This document shows positions 17,275-26,169 of a stretch of 64,000 bases of DNA, piece after piece. The notes beneath the pieces are model-generated. The model was not told where the DNA came from, did no database searches, and worked only from the letters and a program-made list of their open reading frames with translations. Numbering within the stretch: the first letter of the stretch is position 1; each line of letters starts with the position of its first letter. The position numbers and the translations under genes are program-made. The DNA lies in NCBI RefSeq assembly GCF_016722765.1, contig NZ_JAEQND010000015.1:1-64000 (forward strand), in the 5' to 3' direction. This DNA is from Ramlibacter alkalitolerans (GTDB lineage: Bacteria > Pseudomonadota > Gammaproteobacteria > Burkholderiales > Burkholderiaceae_C).

Positions 17275-18116
17275 CACGCCGGCTCCTCGAAGGTGATCAG
17301 GCCCATGCCGGTGGTCATGGGCGCGTAGTAGTTGCGGTGCACCCGCCTGGCTTGCGGCGACAGCGCCCCGCGCATCACCAGCCACATGATCAGCTCGATG
17401 CCCTCGACTCCGTACTTCTCCATCATGGTCTGGTGCGTCATGGCGGCGAGGCTGTCGGGGTCGCGCTCCAGCGCGTCGAGGAAGGCCTGGTCCTCCTGCG
17501 GGTTCATCGCGCCGAAGTGCGGGCCGGTCAGCTGGTGCGACATGCCACCGGTGCCGATGATGGCCACGCGCAGGTCCTGCGGATAGCTCTCGACCGCGCG
17601 CCGGATCGCCTGGCCCAGGCGATGGCAGCGCCGCGCCGTCGGCAGCGGATGCTGCAGCACGTTCACTTCCAGCGGCACCGAGGCGACCGGCCAGCCGCCT
17701 TCGAGCGGATCGAAGCACAGGTGCATGGGCACCAGGAAGCCGTGCTCCACCGCCAGTTCCTGGCAGATCGTCAGGTCGAACTCGTCGTACACGAGCGAGC
17801 GGCACAAGTGCTGCGAGAACGCGAGTTCCCCGCGGATGGGGGGCAGCGGCCGCACGCCGAAGCCTTCGTCGGCGATCGCATAGCGGTCCGCGCAGCCGAC
17901 GGCGAAGGTGGGGTACTTGTCGAAGAAGAAGTCGGCGCCGTGGTCGTTGTAGACCATGATGCAGACATCGGACCGCACGCCGCGCAGCCACTCGCGCACC
18001 GGGACGAAGGCGTCGAAGAGCGGCTTCCAGGCCGGCGTGGCCGTCTTGCCGCGGTCGTACGCGCCGCCGATGGAGGGGACATGGGAGGTGCCGATGCCGG
18101 CGACGATGCGGGCCAT
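17274..18116 (-). CDS. ligB: Protocatechuate 4,5-dioxygenase, beta (catalytic) subunit
   Basis: Protein of 280 residues of the class III extradiol dioxygenase family. It opens [20 protein letters not shown], in which the early His is a non-haem Fe(II) ligand. Other family landmarks are [11 protein letters not shown] and [11 protein letters not shown]. With LigA it cleaves protocatechuate to 4-carboxy-2-hydroxymuconate semialdehyde. Both ends overlap neighbouring genes as ATGA (ligA upstream, pobA downstream). A gallate-type dioxygenase is less likely, because LigA is a separate gene. Confidence 0.92.
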   Translation of the reverse strand: MARIVAGIGTSHVPSIGGAYDRGKTATPAWKPLFDAFVPVREWLRGVRSDVCIMVYNDHGADFFFDKYPTFAVGCADRYAIADEGFGVRPLPPIRGELAFSQHLCRSLVYDEFDLTICQELAVEHGFLVPMHLCFDPLEGGWPVASVPLEVNVLQHPLPTARRCHRLGQAIRRAVESYPQDLRVAIIGTGGMSHQLTGPHFGAMNPQEDQAFLDALERDPDSLAAMTHQTMMEKYGVEGIELIMWLVMRGALSPQARRVHRNYYAPMTTGMGLITFEEPA

Positions 18117-18478
18117 CAGGTCGCTCCCGGGTCGTTGCGGGTGGCCAGGAACTGCTCGTAGCTTTCGCCGCGCATCCTGGCGCCCATCTTGTAGAGGCCG
18201 TTGCCGGTGACCGCGCCCAGCTTGAGCAGGAAGTAGATGTTGCCGCCGGCGGCCAGCAGGCCGGTGAAATCGCGCGCGCGCACCAGCTGCTTTTCTTCCT
18301 CGGCCAGGTGGTGCGCCGCCATGAAGGCTTCCTCGTCGCGCTGGAACGCCTCGCGCTGGGCCGCCTGCGACAGCGCGTTGCACATCTTGTTGATGCGATA
18401 GCCGCGCCAGGAGTTCGCGAGGTCGAAGACCTCGGAGCCCTGGATGCGGACGCCGGGCGTGAGTTGCTGCGTTGACAT
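18116..18478 (-). CDS. ligA: Protocatechuate 4,5-dioxygenase, alpha subunit
   Basis: Small all-helical subunit of 120 residues. [20 protein letters not shown] and [14 protein letters not shown] are the recognisable LigA blocks. It covers the active site of LigB in the alpha2beta2 enzyme. It is the first gene of the operon ligA-ligB-pobA-Bug. The later pathway genes for dehydrogenase, hydrolase, hydratase and aldolase are outside the window. The start at 18478 is chosen over one four codons earlier. Confidence 0.92.
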   Translation of the reverse strand: MSTQQLTPGVRIQGSEVFDLANSWRGYRINKMCNALSQAAQREAFQRDEEAFMAAHHLAEEEKQLVRARDFTGLLAAGGNIYFLLKLGAVTGNGLYKMGARMRGESYEQFLATRNDPGAT

Positions 18479-18546
18479 CCGACAGGCCAAGTGGAAGAGC
18501 GGCCCAGTCTACGGGTGCATCCGCCTGTCTTCATCGGGGATGGCCC

Positions 18547-18593
18547 GTAGGCTGGTGGTGAGCCGCGCCAGCGCGAACCCCAGCGCTCCCGCT
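18547..18593 (+). repeat. Family C repeat, half copy
   Basis: GTAGGCTGGTGGTGAGCCGCG followed by GAACCCCAGCGCT matches the left half of the palindrome at 58285-58376. It ends exactly at the stop of the response-regulator gene, in the gap before ligA. The right half is missing. Confidence 0.6.
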
Positions 18594-18594
18594 C

Positions 18595-19338
18595 CTAATC
18601 CAGCAACCGATGCTTCAACGCGTAGTACGTCAGGTCGCTGTTCGACCGCGCCTCCAGCTTGCGCATCAGCCGCGCCCGGTAGGTACTCACCGTCTTCGCG
18701 CTGAGCGACAGTTCCGCAGCCACCTGCCCTGCGCTGCAGCCCTGCGCCAGCTTCAGGAACACCTGCAGCTCCCGCGCCGAGAGCTGCTCGTGCAAGCCGC
18801 CGGGGGACGGCGTCATCACCTGCGTGGCCAGCAGTTCGGCCACCGCCGGCGTGATGTAGCGCGCCCCCTGCGAGACGCGGCGGATCGCCGAGACGATCTC
18901 CGTCGGCTCGCAGGCCTTGTTCAGGTAGCCGCTGGCGCCGTTGCGGATCAGCGGCACGGCGTACTGGTGCTCCGGATAGCCGGACAGGATCAGCACCGCC
19001 ACGTGCTCCGCCTTGGCCCGGATCATGGTCAGCGCATCGATGCCGCTCTGGCCCGGCATGTCGAGATCCAGCAGCAGCACGTCGAGCGCCTGGGTGCGCA
19101 CGAGGTCGATCGCCTCCCGGCCAGAACAGGCCTCGGCCACCACGCGGATCCCCTCCTGCTCCTCCAGATACGAGCGCAGCGCGCTGCGGGTGATCGGATG
19201 ATCGTCAGCGATTCCCACGCGCACGGTGCGCGCGACCAGCGTCGCCGGTGCCGGAGCCCCGGTGTGCTCGGGTTCGCCGAAGCGATGCTGCTTCACGGCT
19301 CTTGCTGCCTCCCGGGCCGGCTGGCCCATGGGAGCCAT
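18595..19338 (-). CDS. NarL/FixJ-type response regulator
   Basis: Protein of 247 residues. The receiver domain (about 38-155) has the acidic pair D45-D46, phospho-acceptor D91 in LLLDLDMPGQSG, and the conserved Lys at about 141 in YLNKACEP. A LuxR-type helix-turn-helix follows (about 183-240), with LSARELQVFLKLAQGCSAG and LSLSAKTVSTYRARLMRKL. No sensor kinase is adjacent, so it is an orphan here. The N-terminus before residue 38 is longer than usual, so the true start may be downstream. Confidence 0.88.
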   Translation of the reverse strand: MAPMGQPAREAARAVKQHRFGEPEHTGAPAPATLVARTVRVGIADDHPITRSALRSYLEEQEGIRVVAEACSGREAIDLVRTQALDVLLLDLDMPGQSGIDALTMIRAKAEHVAVLILSGYPEHQYAVPLIRNGASGYLNKACEPTEIVSAIRRVSQGARYITPAVAELLATQVMTPSPGGLHEQLSARELQVFLKLAQGCSAGQVAAELSLSAKTVSTYRARLMRKLEARSNSDLTYYALKHRLLD

Positions 19339-19440
19339 TAGGAGACTGCGCGTGAATCCGTCCCGTAGTCATGTTCCTACAGAAAGGTAGGCGTTCTTTG
19401 GATTCCTGACCCTCACGCCGGCAGGGACAGGCGAGCCGGC

Positions 19441-19743
19441 CTATTTCGGGTCGACGTCGGTCACGTCGGCCAGCCGCCGCCGCGCGCCGGCCGCGGCATC
19501 CGCGCGGGGCGTGCGGCTCTCGGGGCGCGGCGGGGCGGCCCGCCGCATCATTTCCTCGAAAGCGTGGCGCGGGCCCATGCGCATCACGAAGGGCCGGATG
19601 GGGCGGCCCGTGAGCAGGGCCCAAGCCGCCCGCAGCAACCAGGAGGCCAGCAACACGGTGAGGACGACGGCCATCAGGGCAGCGGCCAGCAGGCCGGCTG
19701 CGAGGAGGACCAGGCGAACGACGAGGCTGAAGAGAAGTTGCAC
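19441..19743 (-). CDS. Hypothetical small membrane protein
   Basis: I do not recognise this protein of about 100 residues. From the GTG at 19743 it has two closely spaced hydrophobic segments (LVVRLVLLAAGLLAAALMAV and a second ending LLRAAWALL). A basic cytosolic tail follows with MRRAAPPRPESR. An ATG 20 codons upstream is the alternative start. It lies between clpB and the response regulator on the same strand. Confidence 0.5.
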   Translation of the reverse strand: MQLLFSLVVRLVLLAAGLLAAALMAVVLTVLLASWLLRAAWALLTGRPIRPFVMRMGPRHAFEEMMRRAAPPRPESRTPRADAAAGARRRLADVTDVDPK

Positions 19744-19873
19744 CAGATGGATTCTGCCGGAGCTGGGGTTGGGAGGCCGGGCTGCGCGCGCGCACCCCGG
19801 CACTGGAGAGGGGGAAGCTGGGGTCGCCCTGCGGGCGAGCCCAGCCAGCGTGGGGCAGCCAGCCAGCGGGGGC

Positions 19874-22498
19874 TCAGGCCGCCTGCGTTTCGCGCGAAGC
19901 CGGCCGCGTCTCGCCGAAGTGGAACACGCCGGGCTCGCGCACCGGATCCACTTCCACCGGGATGGTGGACTTGGGCGGGAAGCGCCCTTCGAGGATCAGC
20001 CGGGACAGCGGATTCTCGATGCGCTGCTGGATCGCCCGCTTGAGCGGCCGCGCCCCGAACACCGGGTCGAAGCCCACCTTCGCGAGTTCCTCCAGCGCCG
20101 CCGGCGAGACCTGCAGGTGCAGGTCCATCTTGGCGAGCCGCTGCTCGAGCACCCGCAACTGGATCTTCGCGATGCGGCCGATGTGTTCGGCACTGAGGCC
20201 GTGGAACACCACCGTCTCGTCGATGCGGTTCAGGAACTCGGGGCGGAAGTGGTTCTTCAGTTCGTCCCACACCGCGTCCTTCACCTCCTCGTACGGCTTG
20301 CCGACCATGTGCTGGATCATGTGCGAGCCGATGTTGGAGGTCATCACGATCACCGTGTTCTTGAAGTCCACGGTGCGGCCCTGTCCATCCGTCAGGCGGC
20401 CGTCGTCGAGCACCTGCAGCAGCACGTTGAAGACGTCGTGGTGCGCCTTCTCGACCTCGTCGAGCAGGATCACGCTGTACGGCTTGCGGCGCACGGCTTC
20501 GGTGAGGTAGCCGCCCTCCTCGTAGCCCACGTAGCCCGGAGGCGCCCCGATCAGGCGCGCCACCGAGTGCTTCTCCATGAACTCGCTCATGTCGACGCGG
20601 ATCAGGTGCTCCTCGCTGTCGAACAGGAAGGTCGCCAGCGCCTTGCACAGCTCCGTCTTGCCGACGCCGGTGGGGCCGAGGAACAGGAAGGAGCCGGTGG
20701 GCCGGTTCGGGTCCGACAGGCCCGAGCGCGAACGCCGGATCGCATTCGCGACGGCGCTGATCGCCTCGTCCTGGCCGACCACGCGCTCGTGCAGCCGGTC
20801 TTCCATCAGCAGCAGCTTCTCGCGCTCGCCCTGCATCAGCTTGGACACCGGGATGCCGGTGGCGCGCGCCACCACTTCCGCGATCTCCTCGGCGCCCACC
20901 TGCGTGCGCAGCAGTTGCGGCTTGCCGCTCTTGCCCTTGGAGGTCTCGGCGGCCTGCGCTTCCTTGAGCTGCTTTTCCAGCGCCGGCAGCTTGCCGTACT
21001 GCAGTTCCGCAACCTTGTTGAAGTCGCCCTTGCGCGTGAAGTCCTCGATCTCGCGCCGCAGGCGGTCGATCTCCTCCTTCACGTTGGCCGAGCCCATGGC
21101 GGTGGCCTTCTCGGACTTCCAGATCTCCTCCAGGTCCGAGATCTCCTTGGCCAGGCGTGCGATCTCCTCGTCGATGAGGCCCAGGCGCTTCTGCGAGGCT
21201 TCGTCCTTTTCCTTCTTCATGGCCTCGCGCTCGATCTGCAACTGGATCATGCGGCGGTCCAGCCGGTCGATCGCTTCCGGCTTAGAGTCGATCTCGATCT
21301 TGATCTTGGAGGCGGCTTCGTCGATCAGGTCGATCGCCTTGTCCGGCAGGAAGCGGTCGGTGATGTAGCGGTGCGAGAGCTCGGCCGCGGCCACGATGGC
21401 GGGGTCGGTGATCTCCACGCCGTGGTGCACCTCGTACTTCTCCTGCAGGCCACGCAGGATGGCGATGGTCGCCTCCACCGTCGGCTCGCCGACGAGGATC
21501 TTCTGGAAGCGGCGCTCCAGCGCGGCGTCCTTCTCGATGTACTTGCGGTATTCGTCCAGCGTGGTGGCGCCCACGCAGTGCAGCTCGCCGCGCGCCAGCG
21601 CCGGCTTGAGCATGTTGCCGGCGTCCATCGCGCCCTCGGCCTTGCCGGCGCCGACCATGGTGTGCAGTTCGTCGATGAAGACGATGGTGGAGCCTTCGTC
21701 CTGCGCCAGCTCCTTGAGCACGTTCTTCAGGCGCTCCTCGAACTCGCCGCGGTACTTGGCGCCGGCGAGCAGGGCCGCCATGTCGAGCGACAGCACGCGC
21801 TTGTTCTTCAGCGTCTCCGGCACTTCGCCGGCGATGATGCGTTGCGCCAGGCCCTCGACGATCGCGGTCTTGCCGACGCCGGGTTCGCCGATCAGCACCG
21901 GGTTGTTCTTGGTGCGCCGCTGCAGCACCTGGATGGCGCGGCGGATTTCCTCGTCGCGGCCGATCACGGGATCGAGCTTGCCCAGGCGGGCGCGCTCGGT
22001 GAGGTCGAGGGTGTACTTCTTCAGCGCTTCGCGCTGGCCTTCGGCTTCGGCGGAATCCACGTTCTGTCCTCCCCGGACCGCGTCGACGGCGGCTTCGAGC
22101 GACTTGCGCACCAGCCCGTTCTCGCGGGCGATGCGTCCGATGTCCTGCTTGGTCTCGGCCACCGCCAGCAGGAAGTTCTCGCTGGCGATGAACTGGTCGT
22201 TGCGTTTGAGCGCTTCCTTCTCGCTGGCCTGCAGCAGCACCGCGAGGTCGCGCCCGACCTGGATCTGCTCCTGGCCCTGCACCTGCGGCAGCTTGTGCAT
22301 CGCGCCCTCGGCGCTGGCCAGCAGGCCCTGCACGTTGACGCCCGCGCGCTGCAGCAGTGCGCGCGGCCCGTCTTCCTGCCGCAGCATCGCCACCAGCAGG
22401 TGCGCCGGTTCGATGTAGGCATGGTCGTTGGCCAGCGCGAGGCTTTGCGCGTCCGCGAGGGCTTCCTGGAACTTGGTCGTGAGTTTGTCGAGTCGCAT
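19874..22498 (-). CDS. clpB: ATP-dependent disaggregase ClpB
   Basis: Protein of 874 residues, full family length. It has the N-domain (1-150), AAA1 with Walker A GEPGVGKT at 204-211, the coiled-coil M-domain (about 400-530, with [13 protein letters not shown]-like heptads), and AAA2 with Walker A GPTGVGKT near 605. It threads aggregated proteins in cooperation with DnaK. The M-domain and absence of a ClpP-binding loop separate it from ClpA/ClpC. A sigma-32-like promoter lies just upstream. It has no operon partner. Confidence 0.97.
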   Translation of the reverse strand: MRLDKLTTKFQEALADAQSLALANDHAYIEPAHLLVAMLRQEDGPRALLQRAGVNVQGLLASAEGAMHKLPQVQGQEQIQVGRDLAVLLQASEKEALKRNDQFIASENFLLAVAETKQDIGRIARENGLVRKSLEAAVDAVRGGQNVDSAEAEGQREALKKYTLDLTERARLGKLDPVIGRDEEIRRAIQVLQRRTKNNPVLIGEPGVGKTAIVEGLAQRIIAGEVPETLKNKRVLSLDMAALLAGAKYRGEFEERLKNVLKELAQDEGSTIVFIDELHTMVGAGKAEGAMDAGNMLKPALARGELHCVGATTLDEYRKYIEKDAALERRFQKILVGEPTVEATIAILRGLQEKYEVHHGVEITDPAIVAAAELSHRYITDRFLPDKAIDLIDEAASKIKIEIDSKPEAIDRLDRRMIQLQIEREAMKKEKDEASQKRLGLIDEEIARLAKEISDLEEIWKSEKATAMGSANVKEEIDRLRREIEDFTRKGDFNKVAELQYGKLPALEKQLKEAQAAETSKGKSGKPQLLRTQVGAEEIAEVVARATGIPVSKLMQGEREKLLLMEDRLHERVVGQDEAISAVANAIRRSRSGLSDPNRPTGSFLFLGPTGVGKTELCKALATFLFDSEEHLIRVDMSEFMEKHSVARLIGAPPGYVGYEEGGYLTEAVRRKPYSVILLDEVEKAHHDVFNVLLQVLDDGRLTDGQGRTVDFKNTVIVMTSNIGSHMIQHMVGKPYEEVKDAVWDELKNHFRPEFLNRIDETVVFHGLSAEHIGRIAKIQLRVLEQRLAKMDLHLQVSPAALEELAKVGFDPVFGARPLKRAIQQRIENPLSRLILEGRFPPKSTIPVEVDPVREPGVFHFGETRPASRETQAA

Positions 22499-22519
22499 TG
22501 AAATGCTCCGTTACACGCC

Positions 22520-22547
22520 AGATAAGCTTGACTGCCGCCTTTTCAAG
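22520..22547 (-). promoter_or_regulatory. Sigma-32 (heat-shock) promoter candidate for clpB
   Basis: On the minus strand CTTGAAA (22547-22541) is followed after 13 bases by GCTTATCT (22527-22520). The heat-shock consensus is CTTGAAA and CCCCATNT. The -35 element is exact and the -10 keeps the A-T..T core. It lies 22 bases before the clpB start, in the expected direction. Confidence 0.55.
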
Positions 22548-22597
22548 TGCGGACTCTAGGCCCGTAGGCATGCACGAGGGTGACTAGAATCAAGTTC

Positions 22598-23170
22598 ATG
22601 CAGATCCACCAGATGTCGGTCACCTACCTGCCGGAGCAGGACCGCATCCTCATGCGCGTCAACACGACCGAAGGCGAGGAGATGCGCATGTGGCTCACCC
22701 GGCGGCTGATGGTGGGCCTGTGGCCGCTGCTGTCCAAGCTGCTGACCGAGCACCTGCTCAAACTGGAGTCCGCCGGAGCCTCACTTGCGGGCGCGAATCC
22801 GGAACTCAAGAAGATGCTGGCGGAGTTCCGGAAGGAAGAGTTCCTGCAGCACGCCGACTTCGACACGCCCTACCAGGAGCAGCAAGGTCGCCATCCCCTC
22901 GGCGAGGACCCGCTGCTGGTGACCGACGTCGATGCGACGCCGCTGGCCAACGGCCCGCTGCGCCTGAATTTCAACGAGCGTCCGCCCAACGGCGCGAGCA
23001 AGCCGCGCAGCTTCCAGATGGAGATGCAGCCCAAGCTGATGCAGGGGCTGATGCACCTGCTGGACCAGGCGCTGCTGCAGTCCCAGTGGAAGGAGCCGTT
23101 CCATCCCGTGGTGGGCAGCGAGCCGCCGCACGACGAGGGCGATGGGAACCGGCCGCGGTATCTGAATTGA
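22598..23170 (+). CDS. Conserved hypothetical protein
   Basis: I do not recognise this 190-residue protein. It starts MQIHQMSVTYLPEQDRILM, then MRMWLTRRLMVGLWPLLSKL. There is no signal peptide or clear membrane helix. The C-terminal half (LRLNFNERPP, MQGLMHLLDQALLQSQW) looks like a small alpha/beta fold. It is divergent from clpB across a 99-base gap and might share stress regulation, but only position suggests that. An ATG six codons upstream is less likely. Confidence 0.65.
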   Translation: MQIHQMSVTYLPEQDRILMRVNTTEGEEMRMWLTRRLMVGLWPLLSKLLTEHLLKLESAGASLAGANPELKKMLAEFRKEEFLQHADFDTPYQEQQGRHPLGEDPLLVTDVDATPLANGPLRLNFNERPPNGASKPRSFQMEMQPKLMQGLMHLLDQALLQSQWKEPFHPVVGSEPPHDEGDGNRPRYLN

Positions 23171-23177
23171 CCTGGCC

Positions 23178-23245
23178 GTCGTTCCCGCCCGAATTGACCT
23201 TCGCCGTCATTCCCGCGAAGGCGGGAATCCCGGGCTCCCGATGAC
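23178..23245 (+). repeat. Family A intergenic repeat
   Basis: A partial unit (GTCGTTCCCGCCCGAATTGAC) precedes a full unit in which GTCATTCCCGCGAAGGCGGG is followed by AATCCC and closed by an inverted ATGAC at 23241-23245. The core matches ATTCCC-N8-GGGAAT exactly. Confidence 0.75.
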
Positions 23246-23274
23246 GCGCTGTGCGCGTGCCCCGGTTTCCCGCC

Positions 23275-23330
23275 TCCAGCGCTCCCGCGCATCGCTGGGG
23301 TTTCGCTTCGCTCCACCGCCAGCCTGCGGG
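23275..23330 (-). repeat. Family C repeat, half copy
   Basis: Read on the minus strand, GCAGGCTGGCGGTGGAGCG leads to AACCCCAGCGATGCGCG, closely matching the left half of the palindrome at 58285-58376. It sits next to a family A unit, between convergent genes. Confidence 0.6.
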
Positions 23331-23347
23331 AACCGCATCCCGCGTCG

Positions 23348-24577
23348 CTACTCGTTCTTGTCCAGCGCAAATCCTGCGACCCGCTTGTAGTCGTCCGAGA
23401 TCCGCCGGAACTCCTCCGCCGGGATCAGGTCTTCGATGCGGCCCGGCAGGGGCTTGCCGCCACTGAGCTCGTCGGCCTTCATGATGATGAAGTCAGGCGG
23501 CACCGTGCGGTTGGTCTCCACCACATTCGCCGTGGCCGGCAGGCGCAGCGCCTCGTACTCCTGCAGGGCCTGCACCGGGTCGCCGCCGCGCGCCAGCAGG
23601 TCCGCCAGGGTGCGCGCATCGATCAGTGCCTGCGCGCTGCCGTTGGAGCCGCGCGGATACATCGGGTGCGCCGCGTCGCCCAGCAGCGTCACGCGCTGGA
23701 AGGTCCAGCGCGGCACCGGGTCCTTGTCGACCATCGGGTACTCGAGCACCTCCCGCGCGTGCAGCAGCAGGCTGGGCACGTCGAGCCACTCGAAGTTCCA
23801 GTCCTGGAAGAAGGGCAGGAAATCCTCGAAGCGGCCGGGCCGGTTCCAGTCGTTCATGCCCATCTCGGCCTGGCGGATCTCCGCCACCCAGTTGATCAAC
23901 TGGCTGCCGTGGCGGTCGACGTTGTCGACGATGGGGTAGATCACCAGCTTGCCGGTATCGATCGTGCCGATGCGCAGGTAGCTCTTGCCGGTGAGGATCG
24001 GCTTGTGCACCGTGACGCCGCGCCAGGTGTTGATGCCGCCGAAGGCGACCTGCTCCTGCGGATAGAACTGGCGGCGCACCGCCGAATTCACGCCGTCGCA
24101 GGCGATCACGATGTCCGCCTGCACGGTGGGCTGCGGTTGCCCGCGCACGCCGTTGAAGGTCAGCGTGACCTGCTGCGCGTCCTGCTGGATGCCGGTGCAG
24201 CGGTGGTCCAGGTGGATGCGCGCGTCGCCCAGGCGTTCGCGCGCCGCCTCGTACATCACGCCGTGCAGCTTGCCGCGGTGCATGCCTAGCTCGGGCACCG
24301 AATAGCCGGCATGCCGGCCGCGCGGCTCCCGGTAGATGAACTGGCCCCAGCGGTTGAAGAAGACGCTCTCGAGGTTCTCGATGCCCAGCGGCTCGAGCCT
24401 CGGCTGCAGGCCCAGCGCCGCGAGCTCGCGCATCGCGTGCGGCAGCAGCGTGATGCCCACGCCGAGTTCCTTGATCTCGGGCGCGGCCTCGTACACGTCG
24501 CACGGGATGCCCCGCTCGCTCAGGCCCAGGGCCAGCGCCAGCCCGCCTATGCCGCCCCCGACGATCGCGACGCGCAT
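23348..24577 (-). CDS. FAD-dependent aromatic monooxygenase (PhzS/salicylate hydroxylase-like)
   Basis: Group A flavoprotein hydroxylase of 409 residues. FAD-binding motifs are GGGIGGLALALGL at residues 7-19, CDGVNSAVRRQF near 170, and LLGDAAHPMYPRGSNGSAQA near 300. The GSNGSAQALIDA continuation resembles the PhzS/salicylate-hydroxylase branch rather than PobA. Its start overlaps the stop of the Bug receptor gene as ATGA. Together with that receptor and the divergent MarR regulator it forms a small aromatic-acid uptake and hydroxylation unit of unknown substrate. Confidence 0.85.
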   Translation of the reverse strand: MRVAIVGGGIGGLALALGLSERGIPCDVYEAAPEIKELGVGITLLPHAMRELAALGLQPRLEPLGIENLESVFFNRWGQFIYREPRGRHAGYSVPELGMHRGKLHGVMYEAARERLGDARIHLDHRCTGIQQDAQQVTLTFNGVRGQPQPTVQADIVIACDGVNSAVRRQFYPQEQVAFGGINTWRGVTVHKPILTGKSYLRIGTIDTGKLVIYPIVDNVDRHGSQLINWVAEIRQAEMGMNDWNRPGRFEDFLPFFQDWNFEWLDVPSLLLHAREVLEYPMVDKDPVPRWTFQRVTLLGDAAHPMYPRGSNGSAQALIDARTLADLLARGGDPVQALQEYEALRLPATANVVETNRTVPPDFIIMKADELSGGKPLPGRIEDLIPAEEFRRISDDYKRVAGFALDKNE

Positions 24578-25548
24578 CACTCGGCCTTGATGTGGGCCGT
24601 GCTCACCACGCCGGCCCAGCGTTCGGCATCGCGCGCGACGAGGTGGCGGAAGTCCTCCGCCGAGCTCCAGGCCGGGTCCATGCCCTGCGTCTGGAAACTG
24701 GTGCGGACCTCGGGCGAGGCGAGGATGTCCTTCAGCTCGTGATTGAGCTTCGCCACCTGGTCGGCGGGCGTGCCGGGCGGCGCGAAGATGCCGTACCACA
24801 TGGCGACGTTCACGTTGCCGGCCTTCGCCTCGGCGAGCGTCGGCACGGCGGGCAGCAGGGGGTGGCGCTTGTCGCTGCCGATGCCCAGCGCCACCAGCTT
24901 GCCCGTCTTCACGTGCGGCAGCGCGACGTGGATCGGCAGGAACATCGCATCGACCTGGCCGCCCAGCAGGTCGGTCACCGCCTGCGAGGTACCACGGTAG
25001 GGGATGTGCGTGAGGAAGACGCCGGCGGTCTGCTTGAACAGCTCCATCGACATGTGGTGCGGCGTGCCGACGCCGGGGCTGGCGTAGTTCAGGCGGCCGG
25101 GGCGCGCCTTCGCGGCCGCGACCAGGTCGCCCGCGCTGTGGAAACCGGTCGAGGGCGGCGCCACCAGGAGCAGCTGCCCCCAGCTGGTGAGCGACACCGG
25201 GACCAGGTCCTTCACCGGATCGAAGGGCAGGTGCGCATAGAGGCTGCGGTTCATCACCAGCGTGTTCACGCTCACCAGCAGCGTGTTGCCGTCGGCCGGC
25301 GCGCGCACGACGGCTTCGGTGCCGATGTTGCCGGAGGCGCCGGTGCGGTTCTCGACCACGACCGGACGGCCCAGCCGCTGCGACAGGCGCGGCCCGACCG
25401 TGCGCGCGACGATGTCGATGCCGGTGCCGGCAGTGAACGGCACGATGAGCTTCAGCGGCACGCCGGACGAGGCGGCGGGGGATTGCGCGAAGGCGTTCAG
25501 CCCGGTGAGGGCGATCGCTGCCAGGATTGTTCGAATCAGGGTCTTCAT
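24577..25548 (-). CDS. Bug-family tripartite tricarboxylate transporter receptor
   Basis: Periplasmic binding protein of 323 residues with a Sec signal peptide (about 1-22, ending NAFA). Bug motifs are LIVPFTAGTGIDIVAR, NRTGASGNIG, ADGNTLLV, YASPGVGTPHHMSMELF and HIPYRGTSQAVTDLL. The start at 25548 is preferred to one six codons earlier. It is the first gene of an operon with the FAD monooxygenase and is divergent from a MarR regulator. It probably delivers the substrate of that enzyme. Membrane subunits are not present. Confidence 0.9.
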   Translation of the reverse strand: MKTLIRTILAAIALTGLNAFAQSPAASSGVPLKLIVPFTAGTGIDIVARTVGPRLSQRLGRPVVVENRTGASGNIGTEAVVRAPADGNTLLVSVNTLVMNRSLYAHLPFDPVKDLVPVSLTSWGQLLLVAPPSTGFHSAGDLVAAAKARPGRLNYASPGVGTPHHMSMELFKQTAGVFLTHIPYRGTSQAVTDLLGGQVDAMFLPIHVALPHVKTGKLVALGIGSDKRHPLLPAVPTLAEAKAGNVNVAMWYGIFAPPGTPADQVAKLNHELKDILASPEVRTSFQTQGMDPAWSSAEDFRHLVARDAERWAGVVSTAHIKAE

Positions 25549-25566
25549 TGCATTGCGTGCTTGCAA

Positions 25567-25580
25567 GTTGGCATGCTAAC
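25567..25580. promoter_or_regulatory. MarR operator candidate
   Basis: GTTGGCATGCTAAC is palindromic except for one pair. It lies in the 93-base gap between the divergent Bug/monooxygenase operon and the marR gene. MarR dimers usually bind 14-20 bp dyads in exactly such shared promoter regions, so autorepression plus control of the divergent operon is likely. Confidence 0.55.
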
Positions 25581-25641
25581 GATTATGCGGGCCCCGCTCG
25601 GCCCGTCACAATCGTCGCATACCCCAGAAGGTGAAACAAGC

Positions 25642-26145
25642 GTGTCCTCCCCGTCCAAGCCTCCCCCGCAGCTGGCCCGGCTGTATGCCCGCCCGGGCTT
25701 CCTGCTGCGCCGCGCGCACCAGATCTCGGCCGCCGTGTTCGAGGACGCCTGCCGCGGCCTCGAGCTCACGCCGGCGCAGTTCGGCGTGCTGACGGTGCTG
25801 CAGGCGCACCCCGGGCTCGGGCAGTCCAGCCTGGCGCGCGCGCTCGGCTTCGACAAGGTGACGGTGCTGCGCGTGCTGCGCGGCCTGCAGGCCCGCGGGC
25901 TGGTGCAGCGCGTGCCGGCGGAGGACAACCGCCGCAACGTGTCGGTGCGGCTCACCGAGGAAGGCGCCGAGCTGCTGCAGCGCGCGCAGAAACCGGCGGA
26001 GAAGGCCTACCGCCGGTTGATGGCACCGCTGAACCGCGAACAGCAGGAGCAGCTGCTGGAGTTGCTGCAGCTGCTGACGGGCGAGCTGGAGGACGAGGCC
26101 CGTGCCGCCTTCGTGCCGCCGCCAGCGCCGCGTCAGGCCGCTTGA
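25642..26145 (+). CDS. MarR family transcriptional regulator
   Basis: Protein of 167 residues if begun at the GTG after AGAAGGTGAAACAAGC. An ATG 19 codons earlier would overlap the operator. The winged helix spans about 45-115. It has LTPAQFGVLTVLQAHPG, the recognition helix region LARALGFDKVTVLRVLRGL, and the wing VPAEDNRRNVSVRLTEEG with the family DxRxxxxxLT pattern. Helical dimerisation segments surround it. It probably responds to an aromatic acid and controls the divergent operon and possibly the next Bug gene. Confidence 0.9.
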   Translation: MSSPSKPPPQLARLYARPGFLLRRAHQISAAVFEDACRGLELTPAQFGVLTVLQAHPGLGQSSLARALGFDKVTVLRVLRGLQARGLVQRVPAEDNRRNVSVRLTEEGAELLQRAQKPAEKAYRRLMAPLNREQQEQLLELLQLLTGELEDEARAAFVPPPAPRQAA

Positions 26146-26169
26146 AGCCTGAGCCCTTATCCTCGACGG

